From NCBI GenBank assembly GCA_029210945.1, contig JARGGH010000024.1, positions 1 through 49,061 on the forward strand: DNA of 49,061 nucleotides, read 5' to 3'. Position 1 is the first letter of the stretch. The number at the start of each line of letters is the position of its first letter. This document shows positions 35,535 through 44,408 of this stretch, in pieces. Position numbers and translations under genes: made by a program. A model generated the notes under the pieces. The model ran no database searches. It was not told where the DNA came from and saw only the letters and a list, made by a program, of their open reading frames with translations. Source of the stretch: Anaerolineales bacterium. GTDB lineage: Bacteria > Chloroflexota > Anaerolineae > Anaerolineales > E44-bin32.

Positions 35535-36581
35535 TCAACGGTTTTGATGTTCGGTTGCGAGCTGGCCGCAGCCGGCCTGGATGTCGACCCCACGTCGCAC
35601 ACGCACGGTCGCGGAGATTCCCTGCTGGTGCAATACATCCAGAAACTGATCGACAACCTCCGGTCGGGTCTGTTGCCCCTGGTAACCACCGGTCGGGTTG
35701 AGCGGGATCAGATTTACATGGCAGTTGAGACCGGTGATCAGCTCGGCGAGGGCGTGTGCTTGTTCGAGCGTATCATTTACACCCTCGATCAGAGCCCACT
35801 CAAACGTGATACGGCGTTTGGTGATCCGGACATGGCGCCGGCAGGCATGCATCAGCTCGCCCAGTGGGTAGCGCGCATTAATCGGCAGCAGCTGATCCCG
35901 CAGTTCCTGCGTCGCGGCGTGCAGTGAAATTGCCAGGTTGAGCTGCAGATTCTGTTCGGTAAAACGCTCAATCATGGGAACGAGACCGACCGTCGAGATT
36001 GTGAACCGGCGGGCTCCGAAGTTGAAGCCGCGCCCGTCGTTCAGCGTCTCGATCGCCGCCATCGTCTCCGCGTAGTTGTGGAATGGCTCGCCCATCCCCA
36101 TCACGACGACGTTGGTCAGGTGGTTATCCTGTTCCACCAGGTCGCGTTCGATCCTGAGGACCTGCTCGATGATTTCGCCCCGGGAGAGGTTGCGGATAAA
36201 GCCCATCTGACCGGTGGCGCAGAAGACGCATCCCATCCCGCAGCCCACCTGGGTTGAGATGCAGGCGGTGCGCCTCCGGTCGTAGCGCATGAGAACGACC
36301 TCGATCAAGGAACCATCGTGTGCTTTGAGCAGGCTTTTTTGGGTCGAGCCATCCCGGGATTGCAGTTGATCCTGTTCTTGGAAGGCGCTGAACCGGAAAT
36401 CCGTTTCGAGACCCTCTCTCAGTTTCAGGGGCAGGTTGGTGATTTCTATTGCGGAAGTCGCCAGTGATTGGTAGAGGCCTTCCCAGAGCTGGCGCGCCCG
36501 GTACGCGGGCTTGCCGCGCTGCTCGAAGTAATGCTCCAGATCCTCAAACGATCGGTCAAAAATGAGCGGTTTAATCGTCAA
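35535..36581 (-). CDS. rlmN: Dual-specificity RNA methyltransferase RlmN
   Basis: 348 residues. A radical SAM enzyme that methylates A2503 of 23S rRNA and A37 of some tRNAs. The 4Fe-4S cysteines are C114, C118 and C121 (CGMGCVFC), and the catalytic C338 lies near the C-terminus (QAGCGQL). GMGEPFHNY (the GGEP-like SAM site) and ISLHAATQELRDQLLP are also present. Its start overlaps the stop of the upstream HAD gene by ATGA, so they are co-translated. Confidence 0.96.
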   Translation of the reverse strand: MTIKPLIFDRSFEDLEHYFEQRGKPAYRARQLWEGLYQSLATSAIEITNLPLKLREGLETDFRFSAFQEQDQLQSRDGSTQKSLLKAHDGSLIEVVLMRYDRRRTACISTQVGCGMGCVFCATGQMGFIRNLSRGEIIEQVLRIERDLVEQDNHLTNVVVMGMGEPFHNYAETMAAIETLNDGRGFNFGARRFTISTVGLVPMIERFTEQNLQLNLAISLHAATQELRDQLLPINARYPLGELMHACRRHVRITKRRITFEWALIEGVNDTLEQAHALAELITGLNCHVNLIPLNPTGGYQGQQTRPEVVDQFLDVLHQQGISATVRVRRGVDIQAGCGQLATEHQNR

Positions 36582-37381
36582 TTGAGACCTGCCTGGAGTG
36601 CTGCGGTGAGCGCATTAAGATCTTCGAAGATGAAGTCTGGTTCGATGCCGGAACCATCGATCTGTTCGATCGAGGTTACACCGGTGAGCAGCAGCGCAGA
36701 TGCGATGCCCGCCCGCTGTGCGCCGAGGATATCGGTTTCCAGCCGGTCTCCCAGCATCAGGGTTTGCTCTGGTTTAAGTCCAAGCCGCTCCACGGCCTGC
36801 TGGAAGAGCAGCGGCTCGGGTTTGCCGACGATGACAGGCTTGGCTGAGGTCGCGGCTTCGATGGCCAGCACAAACGCGCCGTTCCCGGGCGCCTGTCCAC
36901 CTTCGATGGGGAAGCTCACATCCGGATTGGTGCCGACGAAGAGCGCCCCGGCCTGGATTGCGAGCGCAGCCTGGGTCATCTTGTACCAGCTGATTTCCCG
37001 GTCGAAACCGACGACGACCGCCTGCGCAGAATCGTGTCCATCTTGCAGTTGAAACCCCGCATCTTGCAGAGCGGACCGAACAGCCTCCTCGCCGATCGCG
37101 TACACGCTGGCTCCCTGGGGTAGGACGGATTGCAAATAGGCGGCGGTGGCAAGCGCAGAGGTGAGAACCTCATGCGGTTCGATTGCAACGCCCGCACCGG
37201 CGAGACGTTCGACGGCTGAATCGGGAGAGGCGGTGGCGTTGTTGGTCACGAGAAGGAAGGGGACATTCCGGGAGCGCAGCGCAGCGAAGAAATTTTGAAC
37301 GCCGGGCAAGAACGTCCGCCCGCGCCATAGAACGCCATCCATGTCGATCAAAAGCCCGCGGGCTTGATGCACAGAATCCAT
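36578..37381 (-). CDS. NagD-like HAD-IIA phosphatase
   Basis: 267 residues. The nucleophile motif is LIDMDGVLW (D13, D15), motif II is LVTNNATAS, K in GKPEPLLF is motif III, and GDRLETDILGAQRAG holds the metal Asp residues. The cap type and length match the NagD / p-nitrophenylphosphatase group, which acts on nucleotides or sugar phosphates; the real substrate is not visible. It overlaps rlmN by 4 nt. Confidence 0.9.
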   Translation of the reverse strand: MDSVHQARGLLIDMDGVLWRGRTFLPGVQNFFAALRSRNVPFLLVTNNATASPDSAVERLAGAGVAIEPHEVLTSALATAAYLQSVLPQGASVYAIGEEAVRSALQDAGFQLQDGHDSAQAVVVGFDREISWYKMTQAALAIQAGALFVGTNPDVSFPIEGGQAPGNGAFVLAIEAATSAKPVIVGKPEPLLFQQAVERLGLKPEQTLMLGDRLETDILGAQRAGIASALLLTGVTSIEQIDGSGIEPDFIFEDLNALTAALQAGLN

Positions 37382-37409
37382 AAGGTCATTATCTCCGGTG
37401 TCGGATCAT

Positions 37410-37431
37410 AGGTGAGCTCGTGTGCTCACCT
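37410..37431. repeat. Inverted repeat upstream of the HAD gene
   Basis: AGGTGAGC (37410-37417) and GCTCACCT (37424-37431) form a perfect 8-bp stem with a 6-nt loop. It lacks a T-run on either strand, so it may be an operator or processing site rather than a terminator. The rest of the gap between 37382 and 37478 shows nothing else. Confidence 0.4.
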
Positions 37432-37478
37432 GTTGGTATTTATATCACTTTACGGTCGGGAGGCAGGGGCTTGCGCTT

Positions 37479-38348
37479 TCAGCTTGAAAACTTTTCGATC
37501 AGGTACGCATAGACAGGCGCGTCGATCTGTCCGTTTTCGACGTCGGTACGGTCTTCGAAATTCTCGTTTCCGATGAATTCGCGCAGCGCTTTGCGTGTGA
37601 TCTGGTCGTAGTCCCCGATAGATGCGATCTCGTAGCCGCGCGCGAGCAGGATCCTTTGAAGTTGTTCCAGGACTTCCCCCTCGATTGCGAGGATATCCCC
37701 CTCCGCGCTTTCATCGAAGTAGAGCCGGTGGAGCTTCAGCATCTCTCCAAGCCGCGGGACCGGGTCCTCGTGATCGTCGACGCGGTAGTCAATCCAACGG
37801 TCGTTGAACCTGCCGTAGCCGCCTTCAGGCTTGACGACGAAAATTGCGGCACTCTGCCGGCCGCGCCGGTCGCCTCCGGCGCGATCACCCGCGAGCAGAG
37901 CCGCTTGCAAGCGCTCCGGGAATGGCTCGCTGGAGCTCTGAAAGGCCTGCGCCATAGCTTCGACGACCTGCGGTCCCGCCAGGATGTTGCCCTGAACGGT
38001 AAAATGTTCACCGGTGATTCCGCCGGCCCATTCGAAACAATCTTCACCGGTGAATGTCGCCGATCGGCCGGAGGCATCGACGATCCCGGCCTGGCGCAGC
38101 GCGCGTTCGTCGTCTTCTTTGATCAGTTCGTCGAGCGCTTCCTGAGCTGAGATGCCGCTTGCCATCATTTCCAGGCCGCGCGGCCCGTAGGTCGTGTTGG
38201 CATAGGATTGCGTCGCCACTGCCCCTGCGCCGGCGCGCGCCCAGGGCACGACCGCACCCACTGCGGGGAATTTCGACGCTACGGCGATGCCCCAGGCGTT
38301 TTCCGCTGGGTCGAATGCGACGATTGAGAAAGTTGCGATGATATTCAT
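37479..38348 (-). CDS. DUF1028 (Ntn-hydrolase-like) protein with C-terminal peptidoglycan-binding-like domain
   Basis: 289 residues from ATG 38348. The first 200 residues are a DUF1028 domain (TFSIVAFDPAENAWGIAVAS, FPAVGAVVPWARAGAGAVATQSYANTTYGPRGLEMM), which has the four-layer Ntn-hydrolase look; the reaction is unknown. The last 70 residues (LARGYEIASIGDYDQITRKALREFIGNENFE) resemble a small peptidoglycan-binding-like or TPR-like module seen at the end of some DUF1028 proteins. No signal peptide is visible. It is the last gene of the tig-clpP-clpX direction. Confidence 0.85.
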   Translation of the reverse strand: MNIIATFSIVAFDPAENAWGIAVASKFPAVGAVVPWARAGAGAVATQSYANTTYGPRGLEMMASGISAQEALDELIKEDDERALRQAGIVDASGRSATFTGEDCFEWAGGITGEHFTVQGNILAGPQVVEAMAQAFQSSSEPFPERLQAALLAGDRAGGDRRGRQSAAIFVVKPEGGYGRFNDRWIDYRVDDHEDPVPRLGEMLKLHRLYFDESAEGDILAIEGEVLEQLQRILLARGYEIASIGDYDQITRKALREFIGNENFEDRTDVENGQIDAPVYAYLIEKFSS

Positions 38349-38373
38349 ACTGTTATGTCCCGGGGAAGATGGT

Positions 38374-39675
38374 TCAGGCTGCATCCGGCAGGCTCTCGTC
38401 GAGATCGAGTTCCTGTCCGCTTTCGTTGTAGAGCAGCGGGCGCCCGCTGCGATCGATGGTTTTCTCGTCGACGACCACTTTGCGGATATCCGGATGGGAG
38501 GGGATATCGTACATCACATCGAGCAGTGCGCCCTCGATGATGGCGCGCAGACCGCGGGCGCCAGTTTCGCGTGCAAGGGCCATCTTGGCCGCCTTATCAA
38601 GCGATTCTTCAGTGAAAACCAGTTCGACCTGATCCATCTCGAATAAACGCTGGTATTGGCGCACGAGCGCGTTGCGCGGCTCGGTCAGGATTGTTCGCAG
38701 CGCAGCCTCGTCGAGCGGATCGACGCTGGTCACGACCGGCAAGCGCCCGACGATCTCGGGGATCATGCCAAAGTGCATCAAGTCATCCGGGGTCACCAGG
38801 CGCAGCAGCGCGCTCTCGTCGGCGTCTCTAACATCAGATTGGATGATTGTGCCGCTGAAGCCCATTCGTCCGCGTTTGCCGATGCGCTCGGCGATGATCT
38901 TTGCCATGCCGTCGAATGTGCCGCCGCAGATAAAGAGCACATCGCTGGTGTCGACCTGGATGAATTCCTGCTGGGGGTGCTTGCGGCCACCCTGCGGCGG
39001 GACGTTGACGACCGTGCCTTCGATGATTTTCAGCAGCGCTTGTTGAACGCCCTCACCGGACACATCACGCGTGATGCTGGGATTATCACCGGACTTACGG
39101 GCGGTCTTGTCCAATTCATCGATATAGACGATGCCGCGTTCGGCGCGCGGGATGTTGAACTCGGCCGCCTGGAGCAATCTCAGCAGGATGTTTTCGACGT
39201 CCTCTCCGACGTAGCCGGCTTCGGTCAGCGCCGTGGCGTCGGCGATGCAGAACGGGACGTCGAGGCTGCGCGCCAGTGTCTGCGCGAGCAGAGTCTTTCC
39301 GCTGCCGGTTGGGCCGATGAGCAGGATGTTCGCTTTCTCAAGCTCAACATCGGCATAGCCTCGATTGGCGATGCGCTTGTAATGGTTATAGACCGCCACC
39401 GAGAGTACGCGTTTGGCGTGCTCCTGGCTGACGACATATTCCTCCAGGTGGTTAAAAATTTCTTGCGGGGAGAGCGAGGGTTTTCCTGAAGCATTCAAAC
39501 CACCCGGCGGGCGGGCGGTTTCATCCTCAAGGATATCCCGGCAGAGGTCAACGCATTCATTGCAAATGAAGACGCCCTCCGGCCCGGCGATCAGCCGATG
39601 GATGGCGTCTTCATCTCGATTGCAGAAGGAGCACCGCCGGAGTTCGGCTTCGTCCGGCTCCTGGGTTTGGGACAT
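38374..39675 (-). CDS. clpX: ATP-dependent Clp protease ATP-binding subunit ClpX
   Basis: 433 residues from ATG 39675. ClpX unfolds tagged proteins and feeds ClpP. The zinc-binding N domain has C15, C18, C38 and C41; the AAA+ module has GPTGSGKT (121-128), the Walker B VYIDELDK and the pore loop GYVGEDVE. The ClpP-docking loop is RMGFSG where many ClpX proteins have an IGF motif. The C-terminus is acidic. It starts 7 nt after the clpP stop. Confidence 0.97.
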   Translation of the reverse strand: MSQTQEPDEAELRRCSFCNRDEDAIHRLIAGPEGVFICNECVDLCRDILEDETARPPGGLNASGKPSLSPQEIFNHLEEYVVSQEHAKRVLSVAVYNHYKRIANRGYADVELEKANILLIGPTGSGKTLLAQTLARSLDVPFCIADATALTEAGYVGEDVENILLRLLQAAEFNIPRAERGIVYIDELDKTARKSGDNPSITRDVSGEGVQQALLKIIEGTVVNVPPQGGRKHPQQEFIQVDTSDVLFICGGTFDGMAKIIAERIGKRGRMGFSGTIIQSDVRDADESALLRLVTPDDLMHFGMIPEIVGRLPVVTSVDPLDEAALRTILTEPRNALVRQYQRLFEMDQVELVFTEESLDKAAKMALARETGARGLRAIIEGALLDVMYDIPSHPDIRKVVVDEKTIDRSGRPLLYNESGQELDLDESLPDAA

Positions 39676-39682
39676 GCGTTCT

Positions 39683-40312
39683 CTACGCTTCCTTGTCCTC
39701 TTTCTCTTCGTCCTCGAAGGGATTGAGAACATGGTCAACGAGGCCGTACTTCTTCGCCTCTTCACCGGACATATAGAAATCGCGTTCTGTATCGCGTTCG
39801 ATATCTTCCAGTGTGCGACCAGTATGGCGTGTAAGTATCTTATTTAATTCTTCGCGCAAACGCAAGATCTCTTTTGCCTGAATTTCGATATCGGTCGCCT
39901 GACCTTGTGCGCCGCCGAGCGGCTGGTGCAGGTGGATTGTGGCGTGCGGCAGTGCATAGCGCTTGCCGGGGGTTCCGGCGGCGAGCAGCACCGTTCCGAA
40001 CGAAGCGGTCACGCCCACGGCGACGGTCGAGATCGGGGCACGCACCTGCTGCATCGTGTCGTAAATCGCCAGGCCGGAGTAAATCTGTCCGCCGGGGCTG
40101 TTGATGTACATGTTGATCTGGCGATCGGGATCTTCGCGATCGAGAAACAGCAGCTGGGCGACCATCAGGTTCGAAACCTGATCGTTGATCGGAGAACCGA
40201 GGAAAATAATGCGCTCGCGCAACAGCAGCGAGTAAATATCGTACGCACGCTCACCACGCCCTGAGGATTCGATAACCATCGGGATCAATGAACGGGGATC
40301 TTGGATAGACAT
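39683..40312 (-). CDS. clpP: ATP-dependent Clp protease proteolytic subunit ClpP
   Basis: 209 residues. The serine protease core of ClpXP. The catalytic triad is S104 (GVTASFG), H129 (HLHQPLGG) and D178 (TERDFYMS). The serine motif normally reads GQAASMGA; VTASFGT is a variant that keeps the serine. [16 protein letters not shown] and the handle helix are standard. It sits 9 nt after the tig stop and its ribosome binding site (AAGGAG) lies inside the tig end. Confidence 0.96.
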   Translation of the reverse strand: MSIQDPRSLIPMVIESSGRGERAYDIYSLLLRERIIFLGSPINDQVSNLMVAQLLFLDREDPDRQINMYINSPGGQIYSGLAIYDTMQQVRAPISTVAVGVTASFGTVLLAAGTPGKRYALPHATIHLHQPLGGAQGQATDIEIQAKEILRLREELNKILTRHTGRTLEDIERDTERDFYMSGEEAKKYGLVDHVLNPFEDEEKEDKEA

Positions 40313-40321
40313 CTCTAAAGC

Positions 40322-41731
40322 TTACTCCTTTGTCGTTTCGGCCGCATCTTCGAGCGGCTCGACGGTTTCTTCTGGAACATGCGCGGGCTCTTCGGTTTCT
40401 CTAGGCGGCTCTTCAGGCTCTGGCGGAACACCTTCGCCTTTCGCGATTGCAATCAGACGATCGAGGGCCTTCTCAGTGAGCAGGTCCAGCGCAATTCTTC
40501 GTTTGCTGTTTTCGGACTCGAACGCTTCGCGGAGATCGGGTGACGATTGGCCTCCGAAGGATTCCATGATCTTGTCGATCTGCGACTCGATCTCTTCTTC
40601 CTCGACCTCGATCTTCGCATCCTCGACCAGCTGTCCGAGCAGCAGGCCGCGTTTCACCCGCTGGACGGCATCCGGCATGAGCTCTTCGCGCAGCTCATCC
40701 ACGGTTTGTCCCTGGATTTTGAGATAATCCTCCATGGTCAGGTTCTGCGACTGGAGCCGTGCGCCGACATCGCTCATCAATCGCTCGAGTTCCTCCTCGA
40801 GGACTACGGGCGGGAAGGCGATTTCGGCTTGCTCAAGCAGGACCTCGATGACCTCTTCGGTGTACTCCGCCCTGGCGTTGGCCTGCTTTTGCTCGGTCAG
40901 ATTTTCCCGCACCGCAACGCGCAGGTCGAGCAAGCTCTCGAAGTCGCCGATCGTCTGGGCCAGATTATCGGTCCATTCCGGGACCAGGCGGGACTTGACC
41001 TCTTTGCAGGCGAGCTTGAAGTGTGCTTCGCGGCCCTGCAGATCCTCATTCTCATGATCTTCGGGGAAGGTGTAGTCGAATTCGACCTCGTCGCCGGCTT
41101 TCATCCCGACGTAGCGCTCAACGATGCCCGGGACAGGAAAGTCGGTGTCTTCCTCGACCAATACCGAGAGATCGTCGGTGTCCAGGATGACGGCCTGTTC
41201 TCCCTCTTCGGGATCCTTGAGTTCTGCGTAGGCGTCGACAATGACAACATCGCTCAGTTCAGCCGGCCGGTCTGCCGGTTCGATGAGTGCCTGGCGCTGG
41301 CGCAGCTCTTCCATCGTCTCCTCGACGTCCTCATCGGTGACTTCCGGTTCTTCGTAGGAAACGCGGATGGATTCGTAATCGCCGAGGTTTACTTCCGGCG
41401 ATAGCGGGACTGTATAGCGGATGGTCAACGGTTCCTGGCTGACGATTTCATCCATCGACCCGGGTGCATAAGGCTCCAGTTCGGCTTTTTCCAGCCCCAT
41501 ACGGTACATGTCCTGCCCGAGCGTCTCCAGCGCTTCTTCAAGCACCAGTTCCTCACCGAATTTGTTGACGATGATCTGGTAGGGTGCCTTTCCGGGACGG
41601 AAGCCGGGGATTTTCGTGCTTTTGCTCAAGCGGCGTGCGGCACCGCGTTTGGCTTTTTCCAGCTCGTCGGCAGGGACCTCGATCGTCATTTCGACCTGGC
41701 GGTCTTCGAGGTGTTTCGTCTCAATTTTCAA
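40322..41731 (-). CDS. tig: Trigger factor
   Basis: 469 residues from TTG 41731, with GGAAGG 8 nt upstream (MKIETKHLEDRQVEM). Trigger factor binds ribosomes at L23 and folds nascent chains. The ribosome-binding signature is GFRPGKAP near residue 43, next the PPIase domain with DEVEFDYTFPEDHENEDLQG and the helical arms. The PPIase region lacks the usual FGxG motif details, common in distant members. The C-terminus carries an acidic, Pro and Glu-rich tail of about 35 residues. It heads the tig-clpP-clpX operon. Confidence 0.95.
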   Translation of the reverse strand: MKIETKHLEDRQVEMTIEVPADELEKAKRGAARRLSKSTKIPGFRPGKAPYQIIVNKFGEELVLEEALETLGQDMYRMGLEKAELEPYAPGSMDEIVSQEPLTIRYTVPLSPEVNLGDYESIRVSYEEPEVTDEDVEETMEELRQRQALIEPADRPAELSDVVIVDAYAELKDPEEGEQAVILDTDDLSVLVEEDTDFPVPGIVERYVGMKAGDEVEFDYTFPEDHENEDLQGREAHFKLACKEVKSRLVPEWTDNLAQTIGDFESLLDLRVAVRENLTEQKQANARAEYTEEVIEVLLEQAEIAFPPVVLEEELERLMSDVGARLQSQNLTMEDYLKIQGQTVDELREELMPDAVQRVKRGLLLGQLVEDAKIEVEEEEIESQIDKIMESFGGQSSPDLREAFESENSKRRIALDLLTEKALDRLIAIAKGEGVPPEPEEPPRETEEPAHVPEETVEPLEDAAETTKE

Positions 41732-41822
41732 TGCATTTTCCTTCCAATAAGCACCGCACCGGCGGTGACAAAAATGTAGGCTTGATCTTGATCGAGCGAC
41801 CAAGCCTCTGGACCGATGGTTG

Positions 41823-41904
41823 TGGGGAAGGCGGGAGTTGAACCCGCACGCCCGAGGGCACGTGATCCTAAGTCACGCCTGTCTGCCAATTCCAGCACTT
41901 CCCC
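41823..41904 (-). tRNA. tRNA-Leu (anticodon TAG)
   Basis: The minus strand folds as a long-variable-arm tRNA: acceptor arms GGGGAAG and CTTCCCC, a D arm, anticodon loop CTTAGGA (anticodon TAG, reading CUA/CUG), a variable arm GTGCCCTCGGGCGT and a T arm with GGTTCAACTCC. The discriminator is A. CCA is not encoded. It lies upstream of tig in the same direction. Confidence 0.95.
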
Positions 41905-41914
41905 AGTCGGAGAG

Positions 41915-41943
41915 ATTATATCTGCGCCCCATGACAGTGTAAA
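41915..41943 (-). promoter_or_regulatory. Sigma-70 promoter of tRNA-Leu (and possibly tig)
   Basis: On the minus strand TTTACA (41938-41943), a 17-nt spacer and TATAAT (41915-41920), near consensus. The tRNA begins about 10 nt downstream of the -10 box. Confidence 0.85.
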
Positions 41944-41965
41944 GGAACGGTCGATTGCAGGCTGC

Positions 41966-42496
41966 TCAATCCGCTTCCGTCAGCGCTGTGACGAGCTCGC
42001 GGCAGAACGCTGGAATATCCTCGACTACACGACCCCACACCTGGCTGCCGTCTCGGAAGGCTGCTTCGTCGACCCAGGTCGCACCGGCGTTGACGAGGTC
42101 GTCCTTGATGCCGAGCGACCCGGTCGCTCTGTGTCCAGCAACGATCCCGGCGGAAATCCCGACGAGCCCGGCATGGCAGATCATCGCGACGGGTTTACCG
42201 GCGGCGTTCAACTCGTGAACCAGGGTTTTCACGCCGTCATAGCGGCGAAGCTTATCCGGAGCCCAACCACCCGGCACAACGATGCCGTCGAAGTCGGCTG
42301 CGGAGAGATCATCCACGTCGGCTTCGATCTCGGCGCTCAGACCGCCGGATTTGCTCGTCACTTTGCGGCCTTTCCCCTTGCCTGCCACAGTTACCTGGGC
42401 GCCTTCTTCGAGGAGGCGCATATATGGCACCCAGAACTCGAGGTCCTCAAAACCGTTTTCGACGAGCACGATGACTTTTCTGTCAGCGAGTTTCAT
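41966..42496 (-). CDS. DJ-1/PfpI family protein
   Basis: 176 residues. The nucleophile elbow has C107-H108 (ICHAG) with E17 (NGFEDLEFW) nearby, the layout of the DJ-1/PfpI/YraA/Hsp31 group. These proteins protect from carbonyl or glycation damage or act as proteases or hydratases; the exact activity is not readable. GIVVPGGWAPDKLRRYD is the usual family loop. It has AAAGGA ahead of the ATG. Confidence 0.93.
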   Translation of the reverse strand: MKLADRKVIVLVENGFEDLEFWVPYMRLLEEGAQVTVAGKGKGRKVTSKSGGLSAEIEADVDDLSAADFDGIVVPGGWAPDKLRRYDGVKTLVHELNAAGKPVAMICHAGLVGISAGIVAGHRATGSLGIKDDLVNAGATWVDEAAFRDGSQVWGRVVEDIPAFCRELVTALTEAD

Positions 42497-42596
42497 GGAG
42501 TGTTCCTTTCGATACGACGCTTGTAATCTTATTGTATCTGGATGTGCACGGGAGAAGGGAATAGGGATCAGGGATTAGCGATCTATGTGCTCTCGG

Positions 42597-42834
42597 CTGC
42601 CGTGGCAATCTCATTTGTGAAAGAGGGAGATCGCGTCGTCGCTAGCGCTCCTCGCGATGACCCGGTCGGCCGGAGCCCGGTCACTCAGGCACCCCGGCAC
42701 CCAGACACTCAGGGGTCATTGCGAGGCGCCGCAGGCGCTGTGGTCCATGATCCAGCGTTCTTGGCTGGGAAATCTCCCTTGTGAAAGAGGGGGATCGCGT
42801 CCTCGCTGACGCCCCTCGCGATGACACGGTCGGC
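42597..42834. repeat. Tandem pair of palindromic intergenic repeats
   Basis: Two near copies (42615-42670 and 42779-42834; about 50 of 56 bases equal) carry an arm of the form GATCGCGTC..CTCGCGATGAC. Each is preceded by the opposite arm: GTGGCAATCTC at 42602-42612 and GTCATTGCGAGGCGCC at 42715-42730, so each unit can fold into a long hairpin. They match the common bacterial GTCATTGCGAGG/GGCAATCTC interspersed repeat. They lie between the DJ-1 gene and the HAD-DinB gene; no coding region is supported at 42497-42874. Confidence 0.8.
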
Positions 42835-42874
42835 GGGTGCTTACGCAGCGAGGATTTATCCTGTTGGGCTGTGC

Positions 42875-44059
42875 CTACGGCGGGAAACCGATTGCGCGCC
42901 GCATCTCTGCCAGGTGAAGCAGGTCGTGTTCAGCGGCGATGTGCATCACCTCGGCCAACGTGGTCGGGCCAAGGAGCGAATGAATACCGGTGCGCTGCCA
43001 GTGGCCGCGATCCATAGCCCGCAGCTCTTCGATCAAACGCTGGCGGCTCTCAATGAAATTGGAGAGAGTCGTTTCTGGTGGGTAGTTGAGGTAGCCGCGC
43101 TCCAGCGCCCATACATCCGTGTCGAACGCCGTCAAGTGTGGCTCATTATCCCGCTTGAACCGCTGGAGTCGTGGCAGGTTCACCTCGCGCTCGACGTCGG
43201 CAAAATGTGCGACGATCTCGATCGGCGCCCACGCGTCCGCGCCTGGACGAGCGCGCCAGAGTTCGAGGTCGCAGCGCCCGGCCATCGTCAGCAGCGCGCC
43301 GAGATGGCCTTTAAGGCGTGCAAGGATGACCTCCGGGTCATGCTGCACTCCGGGATTGGCTTCATCCCAGGCGCTCTCCAGCCATTTTGCAGCGGCCTCG
43401 AAATCCCCGCCGGAGTAAGCTCCATCTGGCTCGGCGTGAAGATGAAAAACGGGCATCCCGAGTTGATCGGCAGGAACGAGGTCGGCGGAGATGTCATTGC
43501 CGATCATCAACGCGTCGGAGAGCGATCGCCCGAGCAAGCCGAGGATCTCAGTGAAGTAGGCCGGGTTCGGTTTTGTGAAATGAAAATTTTCGTAGGACGT
43601 CACAAGCGAGTAGTCAAATTCATCGACCGGTACCTGGGCCCACCGCAGACGAGCTTCAATCGCCAACCTCGGGAAGAGCGGGTTGGTGGCGATGACGACT
43701 TCATAGTTGCTTGCGAAAAGGTGCCGCATGAACTGCCGGGCGCCTGGTTTAACGGCTGTGAGGGGTTCAAGCTCTGGGAAAATTTCTGTGTAAAACGAAG
43801 TGACGCGCTCACGAAGTTCAGCTTCATCTAAGCCCAGTTCAGGATAGAAAATATCCGCAAATTTGCGTTCGAGCAGGGAGGTCGGGTCCTGGTTGGCGAG
43901 CATAGCGCTGGTGCCGGCCATGAGCGCCGGCAGCATACGATCCGGTTGAACGAGATCGGACAAATAGTCTCCCAGCCGCTGGAAGTAGGCCGGGAGGAAA
44001 CGGTCCATTGAATTTTCGAGCAGCGTGTCGTCGAGATCGATGAGAACCGTGCGGATCAT
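42875..44059 (-). CDS. HAD hydrolase fused to a DinB-like domain
   Basis: 394 residues. Residues 1-232 are a HAD phosphatase: DLDDT with D8 and D10, TNP (125-127) as motif II, K163 in FTKPN, and GNDISADL (187-194). Residues 240-392 are a DinB/YfiT-type four-helix bundle with the metal-binding triad H285, H378 and H382 (IVAHFADVE, AEHDLLH). DinB proteins are metal-dependent enzymes such as thiol transferases. A single protein with both is rare. Substrates unknown. It overlaps the Cys-rich gene by 4 nt, so they are co-translated. Confidence 0.9.
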   Translation of the reverse strand: MIRTVLIDLDDTLLENSMDRFLPAYFQRLGDYLSDLVQPDRMLPALMAGTSAMLANQDPTSLLERKFADIFYPELGLDEAELRERVTSFYTEIFPELEPLTAVKPGARQFMRHLFASNYEVVIATNPLFPRLAIEARLRWAQVPVDEFDYSLVTSYENFHFTKPNPAYFTEILGLLGRSLSDALMIGNDISADLVPADQLGMPVFHLHAEPDGAYSGGDFEAAAKWLESAWDEANPGVQHDPEVILARLKGHLGALLTMAGRCDLELWRARPGADAWAPIEIVAHFADVEREVNLPRLQRFKRDNEPHLTAFDTDVWALERGYLNYPPETTLSNFIESRQRLIEELRAMDRGHWQRTGIHSLLGPTTLAEVMHIAAEHDLLHLAEMRRAIGFPP

Positions 44060-44397
44060 GTGTCTTCGGGAGGGGTGACGAAGGTGGGAAATTCTTTATG
44101 ACACTGACCGCAGCCGATCTGTGGTTCAGCGACGTTTTGCATCGTGCGGGTGCAGTACGCCGACACATCAACCCCGCGCATTAACCCCAGGAAGCCCTTT
44201 CTCACGCGCGCCTCAAGAACGAGGTTTGGGCAGGCGTTCGCGCGAACGATCCCCGGGACGGCACACTTTGCACACAGATCAGGGGCATAGGTGCCGCCGT
44301 TCGGAGTGCCGTCGATCAAGCGGCATTCCTGCCGTTCGCGACCGCGGTGAAAATCTTCGTAGTAGAAGGGACAATCGCTGCCGGCTGGGGTGATCAT
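44056..44397 (-). CDS. Small cysteine-rich protein, possible metal or Fe-S binder
   Basis: 113 residues with eight cysteines: C9, C25, CxxC at 42-45, C56, C82, and CxxC at 96-99 (CGQC). The arrangement is consistent with zinc or an iron-sulfur cluster. I do not recognise the family. It overlaps the following HAD-DinB gene by 4 nt and follows efp by 11 nt, so it is part of the efp operon. Confidence 0.75.
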   Translation of the reverse strand: MITPAGSDCPFYYEDFHRGRERQECRLIDGTPNGGTYAPDLCAKCAVPGIVRANACPNLVLEARVRKGFLGLMRGVDVSAYCTRTMQNVAEPQIGCGQCHKEFPTFVTPPEDT

Positions 44398-44408
44398 CGA
44401 AGTCGAGG

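Noticed and set aside
38656..39489. Plus-strand frame of 277 residues opposite clpX
   Set aside because: Antisense of clpX; no recognisable motif and no start signal.
40547..41404. Plus-strand frame of 285 residues opposite tig
   Set aside because: Antisense of tig, with Leu/Phe-rich shadow composition.
42542..42784. Possible small protein between the DJ-1 and HAD-DinB genes
   Set aside because: The frame runs through the palindromic repeats and has no ribosome binding site or homology signal.
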